This document shows positions 40,307 to 48,952 of a stretch of DNA of 64,000 bases, in pieces. The translations under genes and the position numbers were made by a program. Source of the stretch: Luteitalea sp. (GTDB taxonomy: Bacteria; Acidobacteriota; Vicinamibacteria; Vicinamibacterales; Vicinamibacteraceae); NCBI GenBank assembly GCA_009377495.1, contig WHTZ01000014.1, positions 1 through 64,000 on the forward strand. Reading direction: 5' to 3'. A model generated the notes under the pieces. The model worked only from the letters and a program-made list of their open reading frames with translations, was not told the DNA's origin and ran no database searches. The first letter of the stretch is position 1, and each line of letters opens with the position of its first letter.

Positions 40307-42775
40307 TCACCGTGTCCGCGGGTCATCCCCAACGGCCCACCACGGAGTCCCGGTGTCCAGCGCTCGCTCGACGCAGGCCACGGCGCGGCCTTGCGCGCGC
40401 GCCAGCGCGCGCAGCGAACCGGAACGCCGCAACTGCGCATCGCTGGGACACGGCCGGTCGGTGGCGGACGTAGCGTCCGGTGCTCTATCTCCCTCTTCCC
40501 GTGCGAAGTGCATCGCCACGCCCTCACGTACCCACAGCGGTCGGTCAGCCAACGCCTCGAGGGTCAGCGCGTGTGTCAACTCGTGCCGCAACGTCGAGAC
40601 GAGCGTGCCACGGCGTTCCAGCACGTTCAGGGGTACAAGGTGAACATCTACGGTCGCTGCCCCCGACTCGCCTACCGTGCCTTCCCCGTCGCGCGTCGTC
40701 GCTCCCACCGTCCACCACGCGAGGCCGGTCGTTCGCTGGAAGCTTTCGATGGTCGGGTGCACGCGCAGGACGATGGTCGGTCGAGTCTCGCCGGTTTGCC
40801 GTTCGAGATCGACGAGCGTCCGCTCGACGAGCGCCGATAGTCGGGAACGCGCAGGCTCGTCCAGTGCCGGCAGAATGATCCGAACGAGCCGACGGCCGTC
40901 GGTCGCACGCGGCGCTTGTGTCTTGCCGAGCGCGGTCGCCACGAGGCCCGGGAAGTACGTCTCGAGGATCTGCTCCGCTGAAAGCCCCTGTCGCGCGAGC
41001 GCGGACGCGCCTCGCAGGCACAACCCAATGCCATGGCCGCGCCCCCGGCCGGAGAACCGATAGGCCGTCGCCGTCCGCGTGATCTCGTACTGGTTGCTCT
41101 TGAGAATGTGCCAGCCCAGGTGGTGGCCGAGCACGCGACGGAAGCTCTCTGCGTCTATCTCGGCCGGCACGAGACCGTCGAGCGCAACCCGTGCGACCGG
41201 TCCAGCTCGCGTGCGCGCCAGCACGCGCAGATCGCGCAGCCGGGATCCACGAACACCAGCCGCGGCGAGTGCACGCTGGAGATCCGTGGCCGTGACGTCG
41301 GTCTGCCATGACTCCGCCGGATGTGACGCCGGATCCGCACCCGTGCGCAGATGCGCAAGCCGTCGTCCACCCATCCAGACATCGGCTGGCGTCACGAGAG
41401 TGCCACCACACGCCGCGCTGTAGAAGACCTCGGCAGGTCGAACCGCGTGTGACACACCCCGCTCTGTGCTCGGTAGCTCCACGAGTAGGCGCCCCCTGGT
41501 GCGCGCGGCGGCTGTCTTCGACACGCTGGTCGCAGGCCGAAGCACCTGGCAGTGCGTGAGGTCGCAGAGGTCGAAGTCGTCTGAGGCGTGACGGCCTCGG
41601 TGCGCGAGGGCGAAGGTACGAGCCGTGACGGCCAATGCTTCGAGTGCAGCAGCGGGCGCGTCTGGCGACGCCTCACCGGCCACGACTTGCGCGACGTAAT
41701 CGTCGAGGGCGAGCGTGTCGATCGCGGCAGGTGGGCCCGAGCGGCCGACACGCACGGTTGTACGGTCCGGCCCTGACCCTGCTGGTTCTGCGGAACGATC
41801 GCGTGCACCATCGATCCGCGCCGCTGCCGTGGGCTGCCTCTCCCGGCTCAAGATCGCAGCGGCAATCATGGCCGCGTCGCGACCAGCCGCCCCTGGCGCA
41901 CGAACGACAACGGCACGCGACGGCTGGTCTTCAGCATCCGCGCTGACCACCACCGCCAATCCCTCGAACCCACCCGTGACGGGCTGCGCTGTGCCCGTCT
42001 TCGCCCAGGCCCGCAGCCCGTGAGCCGCGAGCTCGGACGCCGTACCCTCCTCCGCCGAGTGCCGCAATCCCTCGAGGACGATCGCACGCGTTGTCGGGCG
42101 AATGGCAAGCTCCTCCTCCCGTTGGACGAGGCGCCGCACCATCGTGAGCAGCACGCGTGGCGGCACGGGCTCTGCGGCGAGGCCCAGCGCCGCGAGCGGC
42201 ACGTCTGCATCTTCGTCCATGGGCGGGACACCCAGCGCCACAGCGGCACGATTGAACGCCGCGCGGGGCAGGCGTTTCGCGACCGTGGCGAAGAACACGT
42301 TGCAGGAGTGCGCCAGTGCCTCCACGGCGGTCAGCGGTCGCACGAGGTCCGGGTGAACGCAGGTGAGATCGTGTCGAGATAGCCGCAGGGCGCGTGTGCA
42401 GCGTATGCGGCTCGTCTGGTCGATGATGCCCGCCTCGAGCGCAGCCGTCAGCGTCACGACCTTCGCGATGGAGCCGGGCTGAACGGGCTCATCGAGTCGC
42501 TCGACGCGTTGGCTCGCGAGCACCTCACCGCTCGGCACGGCGACCAGAAGAAAGGCGCTGCGATCGATGGCCGTCCGCAGCAGATCGTCACTGGCCGCGC
42601 GTGGGTGGGCTTGCGCGTCCCCGTTCGAACGGGATGCGGCAAGGCGGTCACGAGGTGACGCGTCTTGGCCGTTGTCACACGCCACGTTGGCCGATGCCAT
42701 GCCGAGCAGCAGGCCAACGGCGAGGGCGAGCTTCAACGCGCGTCCAGGCCGAGGAATCTCGACGTCTCGCGCCAC
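40307..42775 (-). CDS. Penicillin-binding transpeptidase - SpoIID - metallopeptidase fusion
   Basis: 822 residues from a GTG at 42775 with GGAG five bases upstream; a TTG at 42736 overlapping the esterase stop is an alternative. A hydrophobic signal (about 13-33) ends at a Cys. Domain 1 (~65-310) is a penicillin-binding transpeptidase with S102-x-x-K105, S157-C-N159 and K259-T-G-T. Domain 2 (~345-640) is a SpoIID/LytB domain (LDDYVAQVVAGEASPDAP, ALEALAVTARTFAL, GRGRGHGIGLCLRGA). Domain 3 ends with HELTHALTLEA (H731, H735) and E751, a gluzincin-type metallopeptidase site. All act on cell wall or exported protein, so a periplasmic wall-remodelling role is inferred. Confidence 0.82.
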   Translation of the reverse strand: MARDVEIPRPGRALKLALAVGLLLGMASANVACDNGQDASPRDRLAASRSNGDAQAHPRAASDDLLRTAIDRSAFLLVAVPSGEVLASQRVERLDEPVQPGSIAKVVTLTAALEAGIIDQTSRIRCTRALRLSRHDLTCVHPDLVRPLTAVEALAHSCNVFFATVAKRLPRAAFNRAAVALGVPPMDEDADVPLAALGLAAEPVPPRVLLTMVRRLVQREEELAIRPTTRAIVLEGLRHSAEEGTASELAAHGLRAWAKTGTAQPVTGGFEGLAVVVSADAEDQPSRAVVVRAPGAAGRDAAMIAAAILSRERQPTAAARIDGARDRSAEPAGSGPDRTTVRVGRSGPPAAIDTLALDDYVAQVVAGEASPDAPAAALEALAVTARTFALAHRGRHASDDFDLCDLTHCQVLRPATSVSKTAAARTRGRLLVELPSTERGVSHAVRPAEVFYSAACGGTLVTPADVWMGGRRLAHLRTGADPASHPAESWQTDVTATDLQRALAAAGVRGSRLRDLRVLARTRAGPVARVALDGLVPAEIDAESFRRVLGHHLGWHILKSNQYEITRTATAYRFSGRGRGHGIGLCLRGASALARQGLSAEQILETYFPGLVATALGKTQAPRATDGRRLVRIILPALDEPARSRLSALVERTLVDLERQTGETRPTIVLRVHPTIESFQRTTGLAWWTVGATTRDGEGTVGESGAATVDVHLVPLNVLERRGTLVSTLRHELTHALTLEALADRPLWVREGVAMHFAREEGDRAPDATSATDRPCPSDAQLRRSGSLRALARAQGRAVACVERALDTGTPWWAVGDDPRTR

Positions 42776-43392
42776 ATCAGCTCCAAGTGCCCGAGCAACT
42801 GATGGCCGTCGTCAAGTAGGTGCAGCGTGACGTTTGGCGCGTGTGTCCGCGCAAAGCGCGCGACCATGGACGCGTCGACCAGCTCATCGCGCTGGCCCTG
42901 GAACACGAGCGTCGGCACGCACGGGTCCACAGCCGAGGCGTCATACCGGCTGGCGTCCCGATAGATTTCGAAGTGGATGCGGCTCGGCTCGCCGCGCGCA
43001 AAATGCAACACCTCGCGCCAGCCGGTGCGCTCCCACTCGCGCATCTCCGCATCCGTCAAGCCAAGCCGGTTCCAGCCAAAGTCCAGCGCGGGCGCGAGCA
43101 GGACGAGTCGATCGACCGGACGGCTTGGGTCGGCGTGAAGGCGTGCCGCAGCATGCCACGCGACAAACGCGCCAAGGCTCGAGCCTATCAGCACGATGCG
43201 ATCGGGCGCCAGGCTACGCACGGCGGCCTCGGTTTGCGTCAGCATACGCGTCACGGTGAGCGTCGAAAAGTCTGGCTCGTTGAAGTCCGGACAGTGGAGC
43301 GTCAGACCGTGCATGGCCAGCCGTTCCGCAAAGAACCGTGACTTGGAGGAGCTTGGTGAAGAGGCGAAGCCGTGGAGGTAGAGGACGTGCAT
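42733..43392 (-). CDS. YqiA-like alpha/beta-hydrolase (esterase)
   Basis: 219 residues from the ATG at 43392, which overlaps the SET gene's stop (TAATG). The start VLYLHGFASSPSSSKSRF and the nucleophile elbow LIGSSLGAFVAWHAA are the YqiA/RsbQ-like pattern, with Asp in QGQRDELVD and His in DDGHQLL completing the triad. Such esterases act on short acyl or unknown substrates. The end overlaps the PBP/SpoIID gene, so three genes are co-transcribed. Confidence 0.85.
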   Translation of the reverse strand: MHVLYLHGFASSPSSSKSRFFAERLAMHGLTLHCPDFNEPDFSTLTVTRMLTQTEAAVRSLAPDRIVLIGSSLGAFVAWHAAARLHADPSRPVDRLVLLAPALDFGWNRLGLTDAEMREWERTGWREVLHFARGEPSRIHFEIYRDASRYDASAVDPCVPTLVFQGQRDELVDASMVARFARTHAPNVTLHLLDDGHQLLGHLELMWRETSRFLGLDAR

Positions 43393-43922
43393 TACAGCAT
43401 GTTTTGGCATCCGGCTCGGCAGCGGCATGGGATCTCGCCCGCACCCTCGGTGAAGTAGTTGTAGGAGAGCTCCTCACCGGCCTTGATGGTGCGCGACGCG
43501 CAAATCCAAATGAGGCCGCCCTCGATACGACTATGGCAGTTCGGCTGGCACGAGTGGTTGATGAAACGCGCGATGTTGCCGCCAACCCCTGCATCGATCA
43601 CCCAGAGGCGATTCAGCTGAAAGCACCAAATACAGCCGTCCTTCAAGTATCTCGTCTCACGAGGGGTCGCCCGCGCATTCTGGACCAACTCCCCCGCGTA
43701 CTCGACGATACGTTTGTTCTTCGAGATCGGCGCAAGGGCGAAGACGCCCCATCCGTGTACCCGCGACCGCCGGCGCGCGATCGGCGGCGCATCCGGCCGC
43801 GGCGGTGCAGAGACGATGAGTCGGCCCTTATTCAGTTGAGCATGGTACGCGGCTTCCGATTTGGTACGCTCTAGCCACGGCCGCCTGGACCACTGTCTCG
43901 GTCGTGATCCGTTTGTCCCCAA
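43392..43922 (-). CDS. SET-domain protein lysine methyltransferase
   Basis: Up to 176 residues; the TTG at 43922 is the only workable upstream start seen and the true N-terminus is uncertain. The SET domain is complete: RSRVHGWGVFALAPI, RFINHSCQPNCHS (SAM and lysine site), GEELSYNYF, and a post-SET zinc cluster ending in CRCRAGC. In bacteria, intact SET enzymes with post-SET cysteines are uncommon and substrates are mostly unknown. It heads an operon with the esterase and the PBP/SpoIID protein. Confidence 0.85.
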   Translation of the reverse strand: MGTNGSRPRQWSRRPWLERTKSEAAYHAQLNKGRLIVSAPPRPDAPPIARRRSRVHGWGVFALAPISKNKRIVEYAGELVQNARATPRETRYLKDGCIWCFQLNRLWVIDAGVGGNIARFINHSCQPNCHSRIEGGLIWICASRTIKAGEELSYNYFTEGAGEIPCRCRAGCQNML

Positions 43923-43945
43923 GTTCCTTGCCCTCCGGGTTCACC

Positions 43946-44329
43946 ATGTGCTGCAACGATCCCGCGCCATCTCTCCTGCTTCAGGGTATCGAAGAGTTGA
44001 ATGCCGGCCGGTACTTCGAGCAGCACGAAACGCTCGAGATGTTGTGGCGCGCCGAGACGCGACGCGTGCGTCGATTGTATCAAGGCATCCTCCAGATTGG
44101 CGTGGCGTTTCATCATCTGCGGCGTGACAACTATCACGGTACGGTCTACATGCTGACGCGCGGTCCCGGCTATCTGCGCGACTTCCCACCCATCTGCCAG
44201 GGCGTCGACGTCGCACAGCTCTTGACTGACGCCGCGCGCGCCCTCGCCGAGGTGGAACGCCTCGGCCCCACGCGTCTCTCGGAGTTCGATTGGTCACTCG
44301 CGCCGCGCGTGAGGATGGTGACGGGGTGA
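43946..44329 (+). CDS. DUF309 domain protein
   Basis: 127 residues from the ATG at 43946 (a GTG at 43904 would add 14). The DUF309 helical core is clear: LLLQGIEELNAGRYFEQHETLEMLWRAE, RRLYQGILQIGVAFHHLRRDNYHGTVYMLTRG. The conserved HETLE and FHH residues may bind metal. No known reaction. Divergent from the SET gene, followed by radical SAM genes. Confidence 0.82.
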   Translation: MCCNDPAPSLLLQGIEELNAGRYFEQHETLEMLWRAETRRVRRLYQGILQIGVAFHHLRRDNYHGTVYMLTRGPGYLRDFPPICQGVDVAQLLTDAARALAEVERLGPTRLSEFDWSLAPRVRMVTG

Positions 44330-44363
44330 CGGGTGTCACCCCCTCACCGTGTCACCTTGTCAT
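44317..44363. repeat. GGTGAC-type low-complexity repeat with inverted halves
   Basis: GGTGACGGGGTGACGGG is followed by the complementary GTCACCCCCTCACCGTGTCACC. It covers the end of the DUF309 gene and the gap after it. Related GGTGACAAGGTGACA units occur at 57061-57097. Confidence 0.5.
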
Positions 44364-44410
44364 CGTGCCGCCGTGTGTCATACTGAGTAACCACTTTGCC
44401 CAGGAGGCGC

Positions 44411-45433
44411 ATGGAAGGCATCATACCGGCGTGGGGTCGCATCCTACGCGGCTACACGCCCAACCTCTCAATCGAGATCACCCGTGAGTGTCCGCTACGC
44501 TGCCCCGGCTGTTACGCGTATGGAGATGACCACCTCGGTGGCGACGTCACGCTCCGCCAAATGAGCGACTACCGCGGTGACGCCTTGGTGGAAGGCGTCA
44601 TCCGGCTCGTCCGTGAGCACCGGGCGCTGCATCTGTCGATCGTCGGCGGCGAACCGCTGGTTCGGTATCGCGAGCTCGACGTGCTGCTCCCGAAGCTCAC
44701 CGAGATGGGCGTGTACACGCAGCTCGTCACGAGCGCGGTCAGGCCGATCCCGCGTGAATGGGCGGCTATCCCGCGTCTGCAGATCGTGGTCTCGATCGAC
44801 GGGCTCCCACCCGAGCATGACGTGCGCCGCAAGCCCGCCACCTACGATCGCATCCTCAAGCACATCGTCGGCCAGCAGATCACGGTCCACTGCACCGTGA
44901 CACGTCAGCAGGTTGGCAGAGACGGATACCTCGACGAGTTCATCGACTTGTGGTCGCGCAACGCCGACACGCGACAGATCTGGGTCAGCCTCTACACACC
45001 CCAGGTTGGCGAAGAGTCGCCGGAGATGCTGACCCCGGCGGATCGCCAGCGCGTCGTCGGAGACCTGCTTCGCTTACGCGCCCAGTACCCGAAGCTGCGC
45101 ATGCCCGAGGGCATGATTGAGGTCTACAGAACGCCGCCTGAGTCACCAGCGGAATGCATCTTTGCCAAGACGACGACGTGCATCTCTGCAGACCTTGAAG
45201 CGCGTGTCACGCCCTGTCAGTTCGGAGGACAGCCTGACTGCTCACAGTGTGGCTGCATCGCCTCGGCGGGACTGGGGGCCATTGGTCGGCATCGGCTTCG
45301 CGGCGGCCTGCGCGTGGGGGCCATCTTCGACGCCTCGTTCAAAGTCGGCGCGGCGATGCGGCGCGTGCGCGGCTGGACGTCGGGAAACGGGAATCGGGAA
45401 TCGGAAAACGGGAATCAGGCGCCCGGTGCCTGA
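44411..45433 (+). CDS. Radical SAM protein, SPASM-like
   Basis: 340 residues from the ATG at 44411, with AGGAGG three bases upstream. The [4Fe-4S] motif CPLRCPGC gives C27, C31 and C34, followed by SIVGGEPLVRYRELD (the GGE SAM-binding strand). The C-terminal CISADLEARVTPC and CSQCGC could bind an auxiliary cluster. The last ~16 residues are encoded by the GGGAATCGG repeat at 45381-45418 and are probably not part of the original protein. Function unknown; a peptide or lipid modification is typical of this fold. Confidence 0.82.
   Translation: MEGIIPAWGRILRGYTPNLSIEITRECPLRCPGCYAYGDDHLGGDVTLRQMSDYRGDALVEGVIRLVREHRALHLSIVGGEPLVRYRELDVLLPKLTEMGVYTQLVTSAVRPIPREWAAIPRLQIVVSIDGLPPEHDVRRKPATYDRILKHIVGQQITVHCTVTRQQVGRDGYLDEFIDLWSRNADTRQIWVSLYTPQVGEESPEMLTPADRQRVVGDLLRLRAQYPKLRMPEGMIEVYRTPPESPAECIFAKTTTCISADLEARVTPCQFGGQPDCSQCGCIASAGLGAIGRHRLRGGLRVGAIFDASFKVGAAMRRVRGWTSGNGNRESENGNQAPGA
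45381..45418. repeat. GGGAATCGG tandem repeat within the 3' end of a gene
   Basis: Four or so units of GGGAATCGG/GGGAAACGG run through the C-terminus of the radical SAM gene. This repeat type is usually intergenic, so its presence indicates that an earlier stop was lost or that the gene's end was replaced. Confidence 0.6.
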
Positions 45434-45619
45434 CCGCCCCGCGGAGCAACCCAGTGAACCCTGATTCTGACCCGTTCGGCGGCCGGGCGCAGGCACGAAG
45501 GCCGGCGTGCTGCTAGAATCTGGACTATTCCACCCGCACGGTGCCCGTGTGCGCGCTGCGGGTGCTGGGTCCGACGCGTAGACGTGCGCGTTGGGGACCC
45601 CGATGCGAGCAGTTATCGT

Positions 45620-46693
45620 ATGTCCACCACTGCACTGGCCGTGCCAGAGTCTTGTTGCTCCATGGCGCACCTCCGCGTGCGCGCGGAGCGCAAGGCGCGG
45701 CTGGTCGGGAAGTTCGCGCGCGGACTGCTGAAGACGTCGCACCCGCTGCTCGTCCACATCATCCCGACGCGGCGTTGCAACATCGACTGCGGCTACTGCA
45801 ACGAGTACGACAAGGTCTCGCAACCTGTCGCGACCGAGGTCATGCTGACGCGCATTGCTCACCTCGCGCGGCTGCAGACATCCGTCGTGGCGTTCAGCGG
45901 CGGGGAGCCGCTGCTGCATCCCGATCTGGACGATCTCATCCGGGGCATCCGATCCCACGGGATGATGGCCGGCCTCATCACCAACGGCTATCTCCTGTCG
46001 CCCAAGCGCATCGTCGCGCTCAACGAGGCCGGACTCGACTTTCTCCAGATCAGCATCGACAACGTCGAGCCGGATGAGGTGTCGAAGAAGAGCTTACGGC
46101 TGCTGGACAAGAAGCTCCTCTGGCTGCGCGACTACGGGCTGTTCGATGTCAACATCAACTCGGTCGTGGGTGGTGGCATCACAAACCCGGAGGATGCTCG
46201 CACGATCACGCGCCGCGCGCGTGAGCTCGGGTTCTCGACGTCGATAGGCATCATTCACGATGGCAGCGGCCATTTGAAGCCGCTTGGGGCGCCCGAGCGC
46301 CGCGTGTTCGACGAGGTCTCACGCGAGATCAGCGGCACCTGGCAAGTTGTCAAGAACCTCTATTCGGGTATCCGCGGCTTCCAAGACAATCTGGCGGAAG
46401 GGAAACCGAACGCGTGGCGGTGTCGCGCAGGCGCGCGATATCTGTACGTCTGTGAAGACGGCCTCGTGCACTACTGCTCGCAGCAACGCAGCTACCCTGG
46501 TACCCCGCTGAGCGAGTACACCATCAACGACATCAAGCGCGAGTTCCTCACGCCGAAAGCATGTGCACCCTTCTGTACCGTCGGCTGCGTGCACCGGGTC
46601 TCGATGATGGACTTTTGGCGAGCGCCGCAGAGCGACCTGGTGCCACCGGGTAACGCGGCCGCACGGGAAGCGTCCTCTCCTAGTGGTATGTAA
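45620..46693 (+). CDS. Radical SAM protein (B12-independent, SPASM-like)
   Basis: 357 residues if the ATG at 45620 is used; a start at 45662 is also likely. The cluster motif is CNIDCGYC (C53, C57, C60), followed by VVAFSGGEPLLHPDLD and TNGYLLS. Downstream come VNINSVVGGGI, GIIHDGSGHLKPLG, NAWRCRAGARYLYVCEDGLVHYCSQ and CAPFCTVGCVHR, a Cys-rich C-terminus for extra Fe-S clusters. It is a different subfamily from the radical SAM gene 190 bases upstream. No substrate peptide was found nearby. Confidence 0.85.
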   Translation: MSTTALAVPESCCSMAHLRVRAERKARLVGKFARGLLKTSHPLLVHIIPTRRCNIDCGYCNEYDKVSQPVATEVMLTRIAHLARLQTSVVAFSGGEPLLHPDLDDLIRGIRSHGMMAGLITNGYLLSPKRIVALNEAGLDFLQISIDNVEPDEVSKKSLRLLDKKLLWLRDYGLFDVNINSVVGGGITNPEDARTITRRARELGFSTSIGIIHDGSGHLKPLGAPERRVFDEVSREISGTWQVVKNLYSGIRGFQDNLAEGKPNAWRCRAGARYLYVCEDGLVHYCSQQRSYPGTPLSEYTINDIKREFLTPKACAPFCTVGCVHRVSMMDFWRAPQSDLVPPGNAAAREASSPSGM

Positions 46694-46730
46694 CCGCTGA
46701 ATCGGTGGCGGTGTCGCACCGCGCTCATTC

Positions 46731-46770
46731 CCCGAAGCGCGAAGCGCGAAGGCGGAAGGCCCCTCGCTAC
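46731..46770 (-). repeat. Partial GTAG-headed REP-like element
   Basis: Read on the minus strand it begins GTAGCGAGGGGCCTTCCGCC and continues TTCGCGCTTCGCGC. The first 16 bases equal the head of the element at 12744, and the CCGCCTTCGC part matches the 75-base elements at 3333 and 10911. It appears to be a mosaic or degraded copy in the gap between radical SAM and VapC genes. Confidence 0.55.
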
Positions 46771-46835
46771 ACATCCTGTGTCCTTGTGCCAGCATCGGAC
46801 CGGCGCCTGTGGGACTGCATTACGGACATGCCTTC

Positions 46836-47261
46836 TCAGGTCTGGCTCCAGGGATTGACGATCGCCTTCAGTGAGGATTCGAAATCGGAGACATTGCGGG
46901 TCACGAGTGTGAGCGCATGAACGTGAGCCGTGGCCGCCATGAACGCGTCCAATGGCGCAATGGCCTGCCCAAGGGCCTCGCGACGTGCCACCTCCTTGCC
47001 CCACGCGTCGGCGACCGCCTCGTCTATCAATACGACGCGGCCCTCGAAACGCAGCGGCAGCTCGTGGCTCAACCATTCATCGAGGCGCTTGCGGCGTTTG
47101 CCGTTGTCCAGGCGCTCGATCCCGTGACGCAGTTCGGCCAAGGTAACGACGCTGATGTAGACGCGATCCTCGTCCACCTGCGACAGCCAGGCGACAACGC
47201 CCGGGTCGGGACGCGGCTTCACCCACTCTGACACGACGTTGGTGTCGAGCAAGAAGCTCAC
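46836..47261 (-). CDS. vapC: PIN-domain ribonuclease toxin (VapC family)
   Basis: 141 residues. The PIN acidic residues are present: D6 (FLLDTNVVSE), E43 (LAELRHG), D105 (APLDAFMAA) and D126 (TRNVSDF). VapC toxins cleave tRNA or rRNA when released from their antitoxin. The start overlaps the antitoxin's end by four bases, the normal arrangement. Complete and probably functional. Confidence 0.9.
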   Translation of the reverse strand: MSFLLDTNVVSEWVKPRPDPGVVAWLSQVDEDRVYISVVTLAELRHGIERLDNGKRRKRLDEWLSHELPLRFEGRVVLIDEAVADAWGKEVARREALGQAIAPLDAFMAATAHVHALTLVTRNVSDFESSLKAIVNPWSQT

Positions 47262-47515
47262 AGGTCGACCTTCCGTAAACCGCCTTTCACCCGCCTGACC
47301 TTCAGTTTCGATCCGCGGAGCGGCGACGCCGCAAAGAACTCGGCGAGATTACCCGTGCGCTTGGTCTTCCGCTCCCACTCTTCGGCACAGACGACCACGA
47401 CGGCTGTGCGTCCTCTGCGCGTGATGGTCTGCGGCCCATCCGATTCGGCTCGGTCCACCACCTCGCTGAGCTTGGCTTTCGCCTCGGCAACCGTCCAGAT
47501 GTGCGTGCTCACCAC
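47258..47515 (-). CDS. Phd/YefM-type antitoxin
   Basis: 85 residues from a GTG at 47515 with GGAGG four bases upstream. The N-terminal fold TWTVAEAKAKLSEVVDRAESDGPQTITRRGRTAVVVV is Phd/YefM; the basic C-terminal tail probably wraps the toxin. It autoregulates the pair through the upstream inverted repeat at 47542-47569. Confidence 0.9.
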   Translation of the reverse strand: MVSTHIWTVAEAKAKLSEVVDRAESDGPQTITRRGRTAVVVVCAEEWERKTKRTGNLAEFFAASPLRGSKLKVRRVKGGLRKVDL

Positions 47516-47541
47516 GTTACCTCCATAAAAAGGTCATGATA

Positions 47542-47569
47542 GTCATCATAGTCATTCTGTGATGATGAC
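47542..47569. promoter_or_regulatory. Candidate antitoxin operator
   Basis: Inverted repeat GTCATCA (47542-47548) and TGATGAC (47563-47569), with direct ATAGTCAT units at 47539 and 47548 in between. It lies 27 bases before the antitoxin start, the usual place for autoregulation of type II systems. Confidence 0.5.
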
Positions 47570-47656
47570 GCAAGAAGTAGGGACGCCTCGCCGAGGCGAC
47601 AGCCGAGGCGTCCGCCGCTTGACACACTGCTCGTGCGGCGCACGCTTTTCGCCCGA

Positions 47657-48916
47657 TTAGATCACGCCTCGGGTCTTCAGATCGTCCAGCTCCTCGCGGG
47701 TCAAGCCAAGCAGATCGCCGTACACATCCTGGTTGTGCGCGCCGAGCGGTGGACCCGGCCACCGGGTGCCGCCCGGCGTCGCTGAGAAGACGGGGGCCAG
47801 CCGCGGCAGCGTCACCGTGTCGCCATCCGGCAACGCGACCTCCTCGACCAGGCCACGCGCCGCGAAGTGCGGATCCTTCATCTGATCGGCAATCGAGTAG
47901 ATGGGACCTGCGGGCACCTGCGCGGCCTCCAGCGCCGCGAGCGCCTCATCGAAGCCGCACTGCGACGTCCACGCGGCAATGGCGGCGTCAATCTCCTCAT
48001 GGTGTTGCACGCGGCCATCATTGCGGGCGAGCCGTGGATCATCTGCCATATCGGGACGTCCTGCCACACGCATCAACCGTTTGAAGATGCTGTCGCCGTT
48101 GCCCCCGATGATGATGTACGTGCCGTCTTTGCAGCGATACGTGTTGGTCGGCACGATGCCGCTCACCGTGGACCCTTGTCGCTCTCGCACGACGCCGTAC
48201 TTCGTGTACTCCGGTAGCGTCGACTCCATCATGTTGAAGATGGCCTCGAAAAGCGCCACGTCGACCACTTGTCCTCGACCCGTGCCCGTCACGTCACGGT
48301 TGTAGACGGCTGCCAGAATCCCCAACGCGGCGTGGAGGCCGCCGATCGTGTCGCCGAGGCTCAGGTTCGCGCGCGCGGGTGGGCGATCGGGATGCCCGTT
48401 GACGTACCGGAGGCCACCGATCCCCTCGGCCACCGAGGCGTACCCTGGCTTGTTCGCGTACGGGCCATCCTGCCCCCAACCCGAGAGGCGCACCATGATC
48501 ACCCGCGGGTTGACCCGTTCGAGATCCTCGTAGCCAAGGCCCCAGGCTTCCAAGCGGCCCGGTTTGAAGTTCTCCAGGACGACATCGCGGTGTGCGACGA
48601 GACGACGCACGAGATCGCGCGCTTCGGCCTGGCGCAGGTCGGCCGTGATCGAACGCTTGTTGCGCCCCATGATGTACCACCACAGGGACGTGCCGCGGTG
48701 CATCTGGCGCCAGGTACGCAACGGGTCGCCCCCGACCGGCGGCTCGACTTTGATGACGTCTGCGCCGAACCACGCGAGCAGCATGGTGGCGAACGGCCCG
48801 GCGATGAGCTGCCCCAGCTCCAGGATCCGCAGCCCCTCGAGTGGGCGCGGGCGATCCGGGGATGCATCGGATGAGGCGGAAGGCGGCTGGGCCGTGGTGC
48901 GACTCGTCGTGGTCAT
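47657..48916 (-). CDS. Class III CoA-transferase (CaiB/BaiF family)
   Basis: 419 residues from the ATG at 48916; an upstream ATG at 48964 would overlap the divergent YajQ gene. The family start LEGLRILELGQLIAGPFATMLLAWFGADVIKVE is clear, and the active-site Asp is D189 in LSLGDTIGG. Other motifs are GRNKRSITADLR, YEDLERVNPRVIMVRLSGWGQDGPY and GTYIIIGGNGDSIF. The enzyme moves CoA between carboxylic acids; the acid is unknown. No partner enzyme is adjacent. Confidence 0.88.
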   Translation of the reverse strand: MTTTSRTTAQPPSASSDASPDRPRPLEGLRILELGQLIAGPFATMLLAWFGADVIKVEPPVGGDPLRTWRQMHRGTSLWWYIMGRNKRSITADLRQAEARDLVRRLVAHRDVVLENFKPGRLEAWGLGYEDLERVNPRVIMVRLSGWGQDGPYANKPGYASVAEGIGGLRYVNGHPDRPPARANLSLGDTIGGLHAALGILAAVYNRDVTGTGRGQVVDVALFEAIFNMMESTLPEYTKYGVVRERQGSTVSGIVPTNTYRCKDGTYIIIGGNGDSIFKRLMRVAGRPDMADDPRLARNDGRVQHHEEIDAAIAAWTSQCGFDEALAALEAAQVPAGPIYSIADQMKDPHFAARGLVEEVALPDGDTVTLPRLAPVFSATPGGTRWPGPPLGAHNQDVYGDLLGLTREELDDLKTRGVI

Positions 48917-48952
48917 GGTCTTCGAAGCAAATTTTGCTAGGATTAATCGGTT

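Noticed and set aside
46705-47231. Plus-strand frames in the VapC region
   Set aside because: Antisense to the toxin gene, which has all acidic PIN residues and the antitoxin overlap.
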